Part shown: positions 16,330 through 25,758 of the stretch, one piece after another | Layout: each line of letters opens with the position of its first letter | How positions within the stretch are numbered: the first letter of the stretch is position 1 | Source of the DNA: Clostridiales bacterium DTU032 | GTDB taxonomy: Bacteria; Bacillota; Clostridia; Saccharofermentanales; DTU023 | DNA: 51,535 nt | Direction of reading: 5' to 3' | Assembly: GCA_001512745.1 (NCBI GenBank) | Contig: LFSM01000034.1 | Coordinates: forward strand, 1-51,535 | Notes under the pieces: model-generated | Told to the model about the DNA's origin: nothing | Database searches by the model: none | What the model saw: only the letters and a program-made list of their open reading frames with translations | Made by a program: the position numbers and the translations under genes

Positions 16330-17112
16330 TTAAAACCAGGCCGGTAAACTATGAGACAGAGCCAGGACCAGCAAGGCTGTCGTTTCCAGCAGAACCAGGA
16401 GGAAGCCGGCAAGATCACCGGTCGCTCCCTCAAATTTTTGCAAAGAGTAGCGAGCAAAAAAATAGCTTATCAAGATAGCGAGAATAACTGTCATCACCCC
16501 TGAATAATGGGCAGATAAAATGATTCCGGCACTTGAAAGCAGGAGAAACACAATCAGAATACTAAGGACTGTTCCGGAACTTTTTTGTCTGTAATCATAG
16601 TGCATGCCATCGGACCTGGCACTGGGCAAACTTATTGAGTAAAGTCCCGACAGGGAGCGAGAGAAAACCGGCAGAATGAAGACTGCTGTCATCAGTCTTT
16701 CTTCTGTTACCGCAAGCAGACTCTGCAGTGCTGCAAATTGCAGGAGCAAAACTAATAGCAGAGAGATAACGGCGAAAGCGCCCACATGGACATCATGCAT
16801 TATCTCCAGCATTTTTTTTGCATCACGCCTGGAAAATAAGGCGTCAGATGCGTCTGCGAAGCCGTCAAGATGAATACCGCCTGAGCCTGCAATCAAGGCA
16901 AATAAAATCAGGGCTGCACGCAAAAGACTGGAGATCTCCAGCAAAGCAGTGAGATAATAGACCGCAGCCCCAAGCAAAGCAATATATAGGCCGGCCAGAG
17001 GAAAAAAGGCCATCATATATGAAAGAGACGAACTATCATATTCACGTCGCGGCAGCGGACATGTTGTAAACATGCTCATGGCCAAAATCAGGCTGTCCAT
17101 GATCTTCTTCAT
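16330..17112 (-). CDS. cobS: Adenosylcobinamide-GDP ribazoletransferase
   Basis: GGIHLDGFADASDALFSRRDAKKMLEIMHDVHVGAFAVI is diagnostic. Confidence 0.93.
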   Translation of the reverse strand: MKKIMDSLILAMSMFTTCPLPRREYDSSSLSYMMAFFPLAGLYIALLGAAVYYLTALLEISSLLRAALILFALIAGSGGIHLDGFADASDALFSRRDAKKMLEIMHDVHVGAFAVISLLLVLLLQFAALQSLLAVTEERLMTAVFILPVFSRSLSGLYSISLPSARSDGMHYDYRQKSSGTVLSILIVFLLLSSAGIILSAHYSGVMTVILAILISYFFARYSLQKFEGATGDLAGFLLVLLETTALLVLALSHSLPAWF

Positions 17113-17705
17113 TTAGATCTCTCCAGAAAATTCACCAGTGCCTCTTCCTCACAAATGAGCGCAGAGGGCAAAGCCGCTTTTACTTCAATAAAATCAGCAT
17201 GCAAAACTCTGTGCAGGTAGCTGTTAATATTTGCTAATAACTGCAAATAGCGCAGGCTGGACTCCTCCAGTTCATAAGGCGTTACTGAAAATACATCCGG
17301 GCTTACTATTATGAGATGTCGTGAGATATTATTCAAATTGAAAATATAGTCAACTATATCTTTCTGCACAATGTCGTTAGCTTTTTCTCTGTATTCATTT
17401 TCTTCGGCCAGATAAATATACTTACTGTTAGCAACCATGACTCCCAAGCAATCCAGCAGAACCGTCTTATCGCGACACTGCTCCAGCTGACTCATTCCAT
17501 CCTCCGGTGTGGCTGCCAGCAGGGTTTCATAAGGCAAGCCTGATCTCCTGCTCTGATGTTTTCTGATCCTTGCCTCGTTCTCCTTATCTTCTTCCTCATA
17601 TAAAGTAGCCAGATAGATAATAGGATAGTTTTCCAGAAACAAAGCGAAGTCTTCAGCAAGATCAGACTTTCCACTAGAAGCAGCACCAAAAAACAAGCTA
17701 ATCAT
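17109..17705 (-). CDS. cobU: Adenosylcobinamide kinase/guanylyltransferase-like (CobU)
   Basis: FFGAASSGKSDLAE P-loop, RIRKHQSRRSG (guanylylation-His region), VLLDCLGVMVAN; C-terminus divergent. Confidence 0.82.
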   Translation of the reverse strand: MISLFFGAASSGKSDLAEDFALFLENYPIIYLATLYEEEDKENEARIRKHQSRRSGLPYETLLAATPEDGMSQLEQCRDKTVLLDCLGVMVANSKYIYLAEENEYREKANDIVQKDIVDYIFNLNNISRHLIIVSPDVFSVTPYELEESSLRYLQLLANINSYLHRVLHADFIEVKAALPSALICEEEALVNFLERSK

Positions 17706-18817
17706 GAGGGATCATAGAGCTCATAAGCTTCAACACCACCCGCTGCAAAAGTCACTGACCCGCGATAAATACTGATGGCGCTGTCAAAGAGCGGCAAGGT
17801 CAAAACTGCTCCGCTGCCTTCACCCTGATGCAGATCCAGATCAAGGATACTGGTCAGACCGAGCGAACGCAGAGCTAATTCACAGCCCGGCTCAGATGTT
17901 TTATGGGCGGCAAAGATATAATGGCTGATATTAGCTTGCAGGCGTTGCAAAACGACTGCTGCTACCTGAGTAATCAAGCCATCCAGAATAACAGGCACTC
18001 CGTTCAGAGCAGCAGCGGCATAAAAGCCAAGAATTGCGGCAATATCAAAACCTCCGACACTACGCAAGGCTGTCAGCGGATCATCGGGAGACAAATTATG
18101 CATCTGCAAAGCTGCTGAAATAATTTCCTGCTTATGTAAAAACTGTTCATTGGAAAGGCCGGCACCACGACCACAGATAGAAGCAGCACTAGTCTCTTCC
18201 AGAGCGGCAAGCAAGGCGGTAGAAGTCGAAGTATTACCAATCCCCATTTCTCCTGCGATCAAAAGCTTATAGCCATTATTGATTGCTTCCGATGCTAATT
18301 CATACCCCACTTGTATGGCCAGCATCATCTCCCTTTCACTCATAGCCTCGCTTTTTGCAAAGTTCTCAGTGCCGGCTGGCCTTATCGGCACATGAATTAT
18401 ACCCTCTTCATCACTGAGATCGCGGACACCAAGGTTAACCGGAATAACAGTAGTAGCTGTTTCGCGGGCAATAATGTTAATACTGGATTTTTTTTCTGCT
18501 ATATTGCGCATAACCTGAGCTGTTACTTCCGGACCACACTGGCTGACGTTTTCTGCCACAATGCCGTTATCTGCAGCAAAAACAAAAAGCGCCCGCGGTG
18601 CAATCTCCGGATCGCATCTACCTTCGATTGCTGCAAGTCGCTGATGCAAAAGCTCAAGTTGGCCGTAAGAGCCTATCGGCTTGCATAAGTTATTCCACCT
18701 TGCTCTTGTCCTGGCAGCTATTCCCTGATCAGGAATTTCCAAAGCGTCAACAAGTGAAATAAACTGTTCACGTGTCATCAGTTTCTCATTATTTTTGTCC
18801 TTATTATTAACCGTCAT
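17702..18817 (-). CDS. cobT: Nicotinate-nucleotide--dimethylbenzimidazole phosphoribosyltransferase
   Basis: ALFVFAADNGIVAENVSQCGPEVTAQVMRN, GEMGIGNTSTSTAL, GGFDIAAILGFYAAAALNGVPVILDG. Confidence 0.95.
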   Translation of the reverse strand: MTVNNKDKNNEKLMTREQFISLVDALEIPDQGIAARTRARWNNLCKPIGSYGQLELLHQRLAAIEGRCDPEIAPRALFVFAADNGIVAENVSQCGPEVTAQVMRNIAEKKSSINIIARETATTVIPVNLGVRDLSDEEGIIHVPIRPAGTENFAKSEAMSEREMMLAIQVGYELASEAINNGYKLLIAGEMGIGNTSTSTALLAALEETSAASICGRGAGLSNEQFLHKQEIISAALQMHNLSPDDPLTALRSVGGFDIAAILGFYAAAALNGVPVILDGLITQVAAVVLQRLQANISHYIFAAHKTSEPGCELALRSLGLTSILDLDLHQGEGSGAVLTLPLFDSAISIYRGSVTFAAGGVEAYELYDPS

Positions 18818-18858
18818 TTCTCACCTCTGTCATTGCCAGTGCAGAATTCTTCCTTTCT

Positions 18859-19767
18859 CTAGATCAGGCCTGCAAAAGCCACCGCAAGAACAAACACTCC
18901 CAGAGCTATACGATACCAGGCAAAAGGCTTGAAATTATTGTTTCTGATGAATTTGAGCAAGCCACGGATGACTAAGATGGAAACCAGGAATGCCGTCAGC
19001 ATGCCTACGAATAAAACCACTAGCTGTGTGCTGTTAACACCTGCATCGTATTTGAAAAGCTTGAGCACATTTGCTCCGATCATTACCGGAACAGCCAGAT
19101 AGAAGGTAAATTTTGCTGCCAGAGGCCGTGACAATCCAAACAACAATCCGCCAATAATAGTTATACCGGAACGGGATGTACCGGGGAAAATCGCTGCGAT
19201 TACCTGAAATAGACCGATAATTAATGCAATGCGCCAGCTAATCTGATCCATCTCGGTGATTTTGCTTGCTTTGCCTGCAATGTAATTTTCCATAAGTATG
19301 AAAATAATGCCCACCACGATCAAAGCTATCGCTACTAAAAATGGATTATAAAAGAGTTCTTCGAAAAAATCGTCGAATAATAATCCCACTATTCCTGCCG
19401 GAATAACAGCAATCACAATGTTTATCCACATACGTAATTGTGAGCGGCTCAAGAAAAGGGAGTCAGAGAATAAGGATATGTATGCAGATTTATCGTAAGG
19501 AAGGCCCGATGCAGCCAAAGTTTTCTGCCGTCTGAAAGGCCAGAGCTCGGGCCAGAAATTAACTATTACTGCCATGATCGAGCCCAGATGCAAAACCACC
19601 ATGAACAGGGAGAAAAACGCCGACGACTGCTCCGGAGATGCTCCCCCGCCAAGCGGCAACCAATTCTCCAGCAGGATTAAGTGTCCGGTGCTGCTTATCG
19701 GCAACCACTCAGTGACACCCTGTACGATACCGTAAAGAATAGACTTTAATAACTCAAACCACTCCAT
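18859..19767 (-). CDS. uppP: Undecaprenyl-diphosphatase
   Basis: GIVQGVTEWLPISSTGHLIL and FPGTSRSGITIIGGLLFGLSR. Confidence 0.96.
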   Translation of the reverse strand: MEWFELLKSILYGIVQGVTEWLPISSTGHLILLENWLPLGGGASPEQSSAFFSLFMVVLHLGSIMAVIVNFWPELWPFRRQKTLAASGLPYDKSAYISLFSDSLFLSRSQLRMWINIVIAVIPAGIVGLLFDDFFEELFYNPFLVAIALIVVGIIFILMENYIAGKASKITEMDQISWRIALIIGLFQVIAAIFPGTSRSGITIIGGLLFGLSRPLAAKFTFYLAVPVMIGANVLKLFKYDAGVNSTQLVVLFVGMLTAFLVSILVIRGLLKFIRNNNFKPFAWYRIALGVFVLAVAFAGLI

Positions 19768-19825
19768 GTCTCACCTGTTTTTTCAATTCTTTCTTGTCTT
19801 CCATCTGCTTTAACCAGCAGTGTCT

Positions 19826-22800
19826 TCACTCACTAATTTCTATTTTAAGTACTACAAGGCCGCCCGGCATGACAGAAAAGGATGAATTGCTGCGCTTTTT
19901 CATATTTTCTCCGATAAGCCTTCCCTGGCTGTCAAAACTACTACTGGCAATGGCCTCTATTTGTGGCAGATTGCGCAGGGTAAACTGCCCTGCATTTTCT
20001 CCCAGATTTACAGCGACCAATAAGTAGCTCTCATTCTGTTTAAAAGAAAAGAGTCGCAAACTGTGATTTTCAGTTTCTGACAAATCACTCACTCCCTGCT
20101 TATTTCCCGTCAGTGGGTCTTTAGATTCTTGCTCATCATGAGACAGTTCCTGCCTGGCTCTGTCAAGAACGCTGGCATTTCTAAGTGAATCTGCCAACTT
20201 AAGAAGTGCTATCCGCGGATTGTCTCTCGCATAGTAGGACGGATCCAGCATATCTACGTCCAGCAGGACCAACTCTGTTTCACTCTCCAGTCCAGACAAA
20301 CTCAATGCTGCCAAATCAGCCAGTCGAACATCTGTGCCAATAACGCTTTCACTTCTAAGTGAGGAAATCAACTCCGGACGGAAAGAACTTCCCATTATTG
20401 TGCGACGGGGCAGCGACTGCTGCCAGTCCTTTATAAAGATATCCAGATCCTGACTCCCACTCAGAGTCTGATTGCTATACAGAATACTGGCATGGTAATC
20501 CACATTGGTCCTGAGGCCTCCTTCTTCGTAATCCATACCATCAATGAAAACAAGTTTATTAGAAATCTCCTGATACAGAGTTGAGTTTTGACATTGTTCC
20601 ACCACCCAGTCCACGCGTTGTGCTTTTAAACGATCCGAAGGAAGTGTGTCTGCACTGTCAACCAGCTCTATATAGACGAGGTCAAAGGCATCAGTCCAGC
20701 GTCCGATAACTCCATCGTTTGCTCTGGCCTTACCATAGCCGGACAAAGGGGAGCCGGCCAGATATTCAAGCAGATTTTGTATTTCTTCCTCCCCTGCCCG
20801 GGCATCAATTACCAACCACGGTGAAGCATTTACGGCCTCAGACAGTTGCAAAACCGCTCCCAGATTGTGGCGCTCGCTATTCTTGCTCTGGGGAGCCAGA
20901 TAGCCGGTCTCGCCTTCGGGCAATGCCCAGGAATAAGACTTGTAACCGGCTTTGCCAATAGGAACACAATCCAGTCTCAGCACAGGTATATCCGGGGCTT
21001 CAGATGCGATATTCCTCGCTAAAACAGACATATCCTTTGCTGATTCATCAGCACGTCCCAGAAAGATATTATCAAGATAGATCACAGCATCTCCGGCAAA
21101 GCCGATATTGAGATATACCTGATCACCGGCTTTCAAAGGCCGTGGAAGCAGGAGTAATGTATTTATGTGTTGCCAGCCCTGATTTAATTCAATTTCTTCA
21201 GCAACCTCGAAATCCGGACCCGAAAGCCAGACTTCCAGAGGACCCTGAATTGGACCTTCAAGACAAATATCAAATTTTAATGGAAAAACAGATGGTTTAA
21301 CTGCTGTAATCAGATTGTCCGAATCAATTTTTTGTACCAGGCGCTGATCCAAATATGGTCGCATTGGATTCTGAAACTGCTCACTAATCAGGACTTTGCG
21401 CTGCAGGGAAAACAACTTTTGCGGATCCAGTCGCGCGTCCTTTTCCTGATAAGCAAGGTCCGTTTCGTTTTTGGCGCCTTCAAGACGAAGAACGCTTCCC
21501 CTGGGTCCGTTGACCGGCAAAACTTCATCCGTATCTTCAACATAGCCGCTGCTGGATAGAGGCAGGATAGCAGCGGCTGTATTTCCCGAAATAAGCCATT
21601 CACCCTCCTTCACTTCCGCTTCAGGATAAAGTTCAGGCAGCTGTGCAGTATTTAGTGCAATAGTTGCCGACAGATCTACTGTCACATAATCGCCTGCCAG
21701 GACAGCAGACGAAGAAAAAGCAGGTGCAAATGTGAATACAGAAGAAAAGCTTGCCCAGTCAATGCTGCCGTCCTGCTTTGCAATAAAAACGCGGCCTGAC
21801 GGCAAACGCTCCATCTTAGTTATAGCTGCCGACGAACTGCCTGTACTGTCAACACGTTGCCAATCTCTGGCCTGATTAAGTGACTGGTATGCATTTCCGA
21901 ATTCGCTGATAATAACAATATGTTCAGAAGAAAACAAACTTACTTCATGAAAACTGGGCCAGATAATATCCCTGCTATCCTCAAGCGATAAATTAAAGTC
22001 TTGGCCAATTCCTAATACCGCTGCCAGGAGTGTCGGCTTTAGAATTTCAAAGTCTTCGTCTCCCCTCTTAACCGCCATGAGCCCGTTGCTGCCTGCCAAA
22101 AACATCACATCATCAGCAGCATCACCACTCAGCCAGTCATTGGCTACAGCCAGACTCTCATCCTGCAGCCAGTCAATACCATTATGTGAGTACAAGGCAG
22201 AACCATTATCACCCAGTGCGTACATAATGCCTTCTTCCGGTACAACTAAAGCATTAAGATTTTCGCTGAGCCCCAGTTTGAGTTGTTCAAATTCTCTGCC
22301 CCGTCCCAAATACAGTTGACCTGATTCACCGGCTACTAAATAAAATCCTGAATCACCTCCCGGATCCGAGCGGTAGGCAACATCGTGCAAAGACCCCCTG
22401 CCGTGAAAATTTAATTCAATAAATTCAAGACCATCATCCGACACATAAAATCTGCCACCACTATCTACAGCCAGGAAACCGTCATTGCCAAAAGCCACAG
22501 ATGTAAAGTCGTCATCATGCCCTGACTTGATTATTTTCACCTCACCCGGTTTCCCCAGCGAGAGCAAAGTACCGGCAGAGCCCGCAACCACAACTCTCTC
22601 CACAATAGTATCTGACTCTGCAAAATCAAACCAATGAATGTCAGTCAGGCTGCCGGGCAAGTCCAGACTAGTCTGATTAAGCAAGCGGCCAACTTCATAG
22701 CCAGTAATCTTAGCCGAGTGAAGCTTTTTCATTCCATCATTAGAGGAACGAAAAATATTGATATCTGCGCCTTTGAAATAATCATCGGTCAGGGGAAGAT

Positions 22801-23131
22801 TGCCGATGGACTCCGAAGTAGTAACAGAAAACTTATTTTCGCTGCCTCCATTTACAATAAATTGTGTTTGCACCAAGGGCTGTTCGAATGCACCGTTATG
22901 GATTAAGTTTGCTGAAGGCAAACGAAGCAGGTTTACACCCAGTCCTGAGACATAACGTCCGCTATTGTCCGCTGCTATGCTGAAAGCAGTCGAATTTTCA
23001 GGAGCTATATAGCTTCTGGCTGCCAGCAGCACCGCAGAGGCCAGAATAGAAACAGACAAAATAACACTGAATAATACGACCAAAGTGCGTTTATGCAGGC
23101 GCTCGGGCAAATGTCCGGATAAAAATCTCAT
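19826..23131 (-). CDS. Large membrane-anchored extracytoplasmic protein (propeller-like N-half, possible glycosidase-like C-half), function unknown
   Basis: 1101 aa, single N-terminal TM (TLVVLFSVILSVSILASAVLLAA), repeated propeller-like strands in the N-half; no diagnostic family motif recognised. Confidence 0.7.
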   Translation of the reverse strand: MRFLSGHLPERLHKRTLVVLFSVILSVSILASAVLLAARSYIAPENSTAFSIAADNSGRYVSGLGVNLLRLPSANLIHNGAFEQPLVQTQFIVNGGSENKFSVTTSESIGNLPLTDDYFKGADINIFRSSNDGMKKLHSAKITGYEVGRLLNQTSLDLPGSLTDIHWFDFAESDTIVERVVVAGSAGTLLSLGKPGEVKIIKSGHDDDFTSVAFGNDGFLAVDSGGRFYVSDDGLEFIELNFHGRGSLHDVAYRSDPGGDSGFYLVAGESGQLYLGRGREFEQLKLGLSENLNALVVPEEGIMYALGDNGSALYSHNGIDWLQDESLAVANDWLSGDAADDVMFLAGSNGLMAVKRGDEDFEILKPTLLAAVLGIGQDFNLSLEDSRDIIWPSFHEVSLFSSEHIVIISEFGNAYQSLNQARDWQRVDSTGSSSAAITKMERLPSGRVFIAKQDGSIDWASFSSVFTFAPAFSSSAVLAGDYVTVDLSATIALNTAQLPELYPEAEVKEGEWLISGNTAAAILPLSSSGYVEDTDEVLPVNGPRGSVLRLEGAKNETDLAYQEKDARLDPQKLFSLQRKVLISEQFQNPMRPYLDQRLVQKIDSDNLITAVKPSVFPLKFDICLEGPIQGPLEVWLSGPDFEVAEEIELNQGWQHINTLLLLPRPLKAGDQVYLNIGFAGDAVIYLDNIFLGRADESAKDMSVLARNIASEAPDIPVLRLDCVPIGKAGYKSYSWALPEGETGYLAPQSKNSERHNLGAVLQLSEAVNASPWLVIDARAGEEEIQNLLEYLAGSPLSGYGKARANDGVIGRWTDAFDLVYIELVDSADTLPSDRLKAQRVDWVVEQCQNSTLYQEISNKLVFIDGMDYEEGGLRTNVDYHASILYSNQTLSGSQDLDIFIKDWQQSLPRRTIMGSSFRPELISSLRSESVIGTDVRLADLAALSLSGLESETELVLLDVDMLDPSYYARDNPRIALLKLADSLRNASVLDRARQELSHDEQESKDPLTGNKQGVSDLSETENHSLRLFSFKQNESYLLVAVNLGENAGQFTLRNLPQIEAIASSSFDSQGRLIGENMKKRSNSSFSVMPGGLVVLKIEISE

Positions 23132-24117
23132 TTCTTACCCCTAAGGTCATTATTAAAGCTGTAAACTCCGTCTTGTCGTTTTGCTCTGTCACGGCGAAAC
23201 CAGATAAGTAAAACAGCCAGAGCCAAAGGAATGAACACAAACAGAATAATAAGCAGGATACTGCTGCCCTCTTCGTCCAGATTCAAAAGCCGCTGCAAGA
23301 TTCCGCCTCCAATAAAATTGAAGATAATATGCATGTATATCGGGACAAGCAGATTCCCCGTAAGCTCATAAGCCAGACTAAGAACAAGGCCGGCGAAAAA
23401 AACATAGCTAGCCTGAATAAGATCAAAGTGGAAAACGGCGAAAACTAGTGAGCTGACAATAACTCTTGTCTTGCGGGAATAACGCAGCGAGAGTTCACCC
23501 TGAAAAACACCGCGGAATAAAAGTTCTTCCGCAATCGGCACTAAAATAACCAAAGCTACAATTTGCAGCCAGAGATTGCCTTCAGCCGAAGTCACTTGTT
23601 CCGCTTGTATGAGGTAATCCCGCAAAGCCCGTCCGAAGAAGTTATCCGCTTCCTCAAACAAAAGCAAAAATGACATCCAGGCCTGTGTTAGTCCCAGTGT
23701 TCCTACAATCAGCACCGTGCTGTCAAGATAAGTTGAAATAGTTTGCCTTTGCAAACGTAAGATAAGGGGATCCCTGCGCCGGCGCCGGAAGAGATACAGC
23801 AGATACAAAGGTATCAGTATAATCATGGCCCAGATGGAAGCATAATTTTGAGCCTCCGATGCAAGCAAATATTCAGAAAAAATAACCGGACGTGTAAAGA
23901 CCTTCATCAGCTCATCACCGGCAAGACCTGAGTTTCGTGCATAGAGAAATATCCGCAAATACGCCATAGAATTAAGAATAATCTGATGTAAAAAAAGAAA
24001 AAATATCGGTATCAGAACAGAATAAAGCGGAAATTTCCGCTGAAAAAGTTGCTCTTGTCTGCTGCCGTTACTATCAGGCATAGATTCTATACGCTGCGAC
24101 ATATCTTCCCCTTCCAT
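23128..24117 (-). CDS. CPBP family intramembrane metalloprotease
   Basis: EELLFRGVFQGELS, FAVFHFD, HIIFNFIGG motifs in a multi-TM protein. Start may be 24102. Confidence 0.88.
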   Translation of the reverse strand: MEGEDMSQRIESMPDSNGSRQEQLFQRKFPLYSVLIPIFFLFLHQIILNSMAYLRIFLYARNSGLAGDELMKVFTRPVIFSEYLLASEAQNYASIWAMIILIPLYLLYLFRRRRRDPLILRLQRQTISTYLDSTVLIVGTLGLTQAWMSFLLLFEEADNFFGRALRDYLIQAEQVTSAEGNLWLQIVALVILVPIAEELLFRGVFQGELSLRYSRKTRVIVSSLVFAVFHFDLIQASYVFFAGLVLSLAYELTGNLLVPIYMHIIFNFIGGGILQRLLNLDEEGSSILLIILFVFIPLALAVLLIWFRRDRAKRQDGVYSFNNDLRGKK

Positions 24118-24183
24118 TCATAGTCGAATTGAGCTCGCTCTCTTCGCCGGATAGCTCAGGGATCAAAGCTCTGTCTGCCGGAC

Positions 24184-24540
24184 TTATGAATCTGAAGTAA
24201 TCGACTCTGCGTATCGACTAAAAAACACTTCAAAAACTGCATCTAATTCCTTGCGGTCTCTGACCGAAGAAAACAACTGCTCTCCGTTAGCATCACGCCA
24301 GGAACGCATAATAACAATTTCCGGATCGCGACGATAACCATCATCAGGTTCGTAATTATACATAACCGAATAAGAACGGCCTTTGTACGGAAAACTGTCG
24401 AGCATAGAGACGTAGTATTCACGTCCCGAACGCTCATCGATTAAAACTGCCAGAACATCATCTTCTATGCTGCGTTTTCTGCCAATTTGATGATGTTCTG
24501 GTTTCTTATCTGAGTTTGAAGAAGTATTAGTCCTCTTCAT
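24184..24540 (-). CDS. DUF1292-like protein
   Basis: Acidic beta-rich DUF1292-like pattern (VLAVLIDERSGREYYVSMLDSFPYKGRSYSVMYNY). Internal ATG 24540 overlaps the end of the upstream DUF1292 gene. Confidence 0.55.
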   Translation of the reverse strand: MKRTNTSSNSDKKPEHHQIGRKRSIEDDVLAVLIDERSGREYYVSMLDSFPYKGRSYSVMYNYEPDDGYRRDPEIVIMRSWRDANGEQLFSSVRDRKELDAVFEVFFSRYAESITSDS

Positions 24541-24898
24541 TCTCCTCATCCTCGTCCATTTCATCGAGCATGGCTTCGTATACAGCATAAATGCGGTCTT
24601 CATCTTCCTCATCTAAGCTGATCAGGGCCTCTTCGCCATCTTCATCACAACTATACTGCATAATCAGCCAGGAAAAGGACTCTTCATCTTCTTCATCTTC
24701 TCTGGTAGCCAGAACGCAGTATTCCTCATCCTCGAAAATAAAATTGTCATAGAAGATAAAAGAAAATTCTTCATTAGTTTCGGGATCTATGAGAATAATC
24801 TCGGAATCCTCGAAATCGCCATCAAAATCATCATGGTCACCATCACAACATGAGCATCCGTCCTGATGAGAGCTGTAGTAGAGTTTTAAGAAATCCAT
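24527..24898 (-). CDS. DUF1292 domain protein, very acidic
   Basis: ILIDPETNEEFSFIFYDNFIFEDEEYCVLATRE is DUF1292-like; good RBS GAGGAGG. Confidence 0.78.
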   Translation of the reverse strand: MDFLKLYYSSHQDGCSCCDGDHDDFDGDFEDSEIILIDPETNEEFSFIFYDNFIFEDEEYCVLATREDEEDEESFSWLIMQYSCDEDGEEALISLDEEDEDRIYAVYEAMLDEMDEDEENEED

Positions 24899-25035
24899 CT
24901 ATATTTCCTCCTCGTAATTCAAATTTATGCTCAGACAATCTGACGGCAGCCACTGCCAAAGTACTAACTGTCGTTAAAATATGCGTTTTCTGAGCTTAGG
25001 GCAGATTATAACAGATGCAGGTTAAGGCGTGTAGC

Positions 25036-25461
25036 CTAAAGAGCACAATCTCGTTCACTTTCCAAATAGTCCTGTAGAATTATTTCTGCGGCAATTCGGT
25101 CAAGGAGGCCTTTGTCACGCCCTTGATGTCTTTTTGTTTCTTGAAGAATCTGGCCGGCCAGAAGCGAGGTGTATCTCTCATCAACCAGAACGACTTCCCT
25201 GCCACTTTCCCGGAGCCGGTCGGCAAAACTTACGGTCATATCGGTCATGGGACTTTTGTCGCCATCAGTGCGCAGCGGATACCCAACAACAATGGTATTT
25301 ACCTGATTTTCTTCGCAGAGATTAAAAATACGCTCTATCAGCGCATCCACATCCTTACCGTTCCAATTCAGCGTTGAGTGTCTTGAAGCTACAATCCGCA
25401 AAGGATCGCTCAAAGCAATGCCGACACGGCGCAAACCGAAATCAATCCCCAAAGCCCTCAT
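25036..25461 (-). CDS. ruvX: Holliday junction resolvase RuvX/YqgF
   Basis: ALGIDFGLRRVGIALSD, VVGYPLRTDG, VDERYTSLLA. Confidence 0.95.
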   Translation of the reverse strand: MRALGIDFGLRRVGIALSDPLRIVASRHSTLNWNGKDVDALIERIFNLCEENQVNTIVVGYPLRTDGDKSPMTDMTVSFADRLRESGREVVLVDERYTSLLAGQILQETKRHQGRDKGLLDRIAAEIILQDYLESERDCAL

Positions 25462-25464
25462 ATA

Positions 25465-25734
25465 CTAATCAAGCCGCTCGACATAATCCTTGATAATCAC
25501 TGCCAGCAAATCATCACGCTCCATGCGTCTGATCACTCCACGCGCACCTTTATGATTAGTGATATAAGTAGGGTCACCGGAGAGGAAATATCCGACAAGC
25601 TGATTGATCGGGTTATAGCCTTTTTCCTCCAGCGAAATCATAACTTCCGCCATAATATCATGCGCCTGTTGTTTGCGGTCGGTAATAATTTCGAAGCGGG
25701 CTGTATCACCTTGATCCATTAGAAATCCCTCCAT
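25465..25734 (-). CDS. IreB family regulatory phosphoprotein
   Basis: QGDTARFEI...VMISLEEKGYNPINQLVGYFLSGDPTYITNHKGARGVIRRMERDDLL is diagnostic of IreB/DUF965. Confidence 0.95.
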   Translation of the reverse strand: MEGFLMDQGDTARFEIITDRKQQAHDIMAEVMISLEEKGYNPINQLVGYFLSGDPTYITNHKGARGVIRRMERDDLLAVIIKDYVERLD

Positions 25735-25758
25735 TTTTATACTTTATATAGTCTAACA

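Noticed and set aside
18818-18858. Cobalamin riboswitch before cobT
   Set aside because: Only 41 nt separate uppP and cobT; no room for the aptamer and no B12-box recognised.
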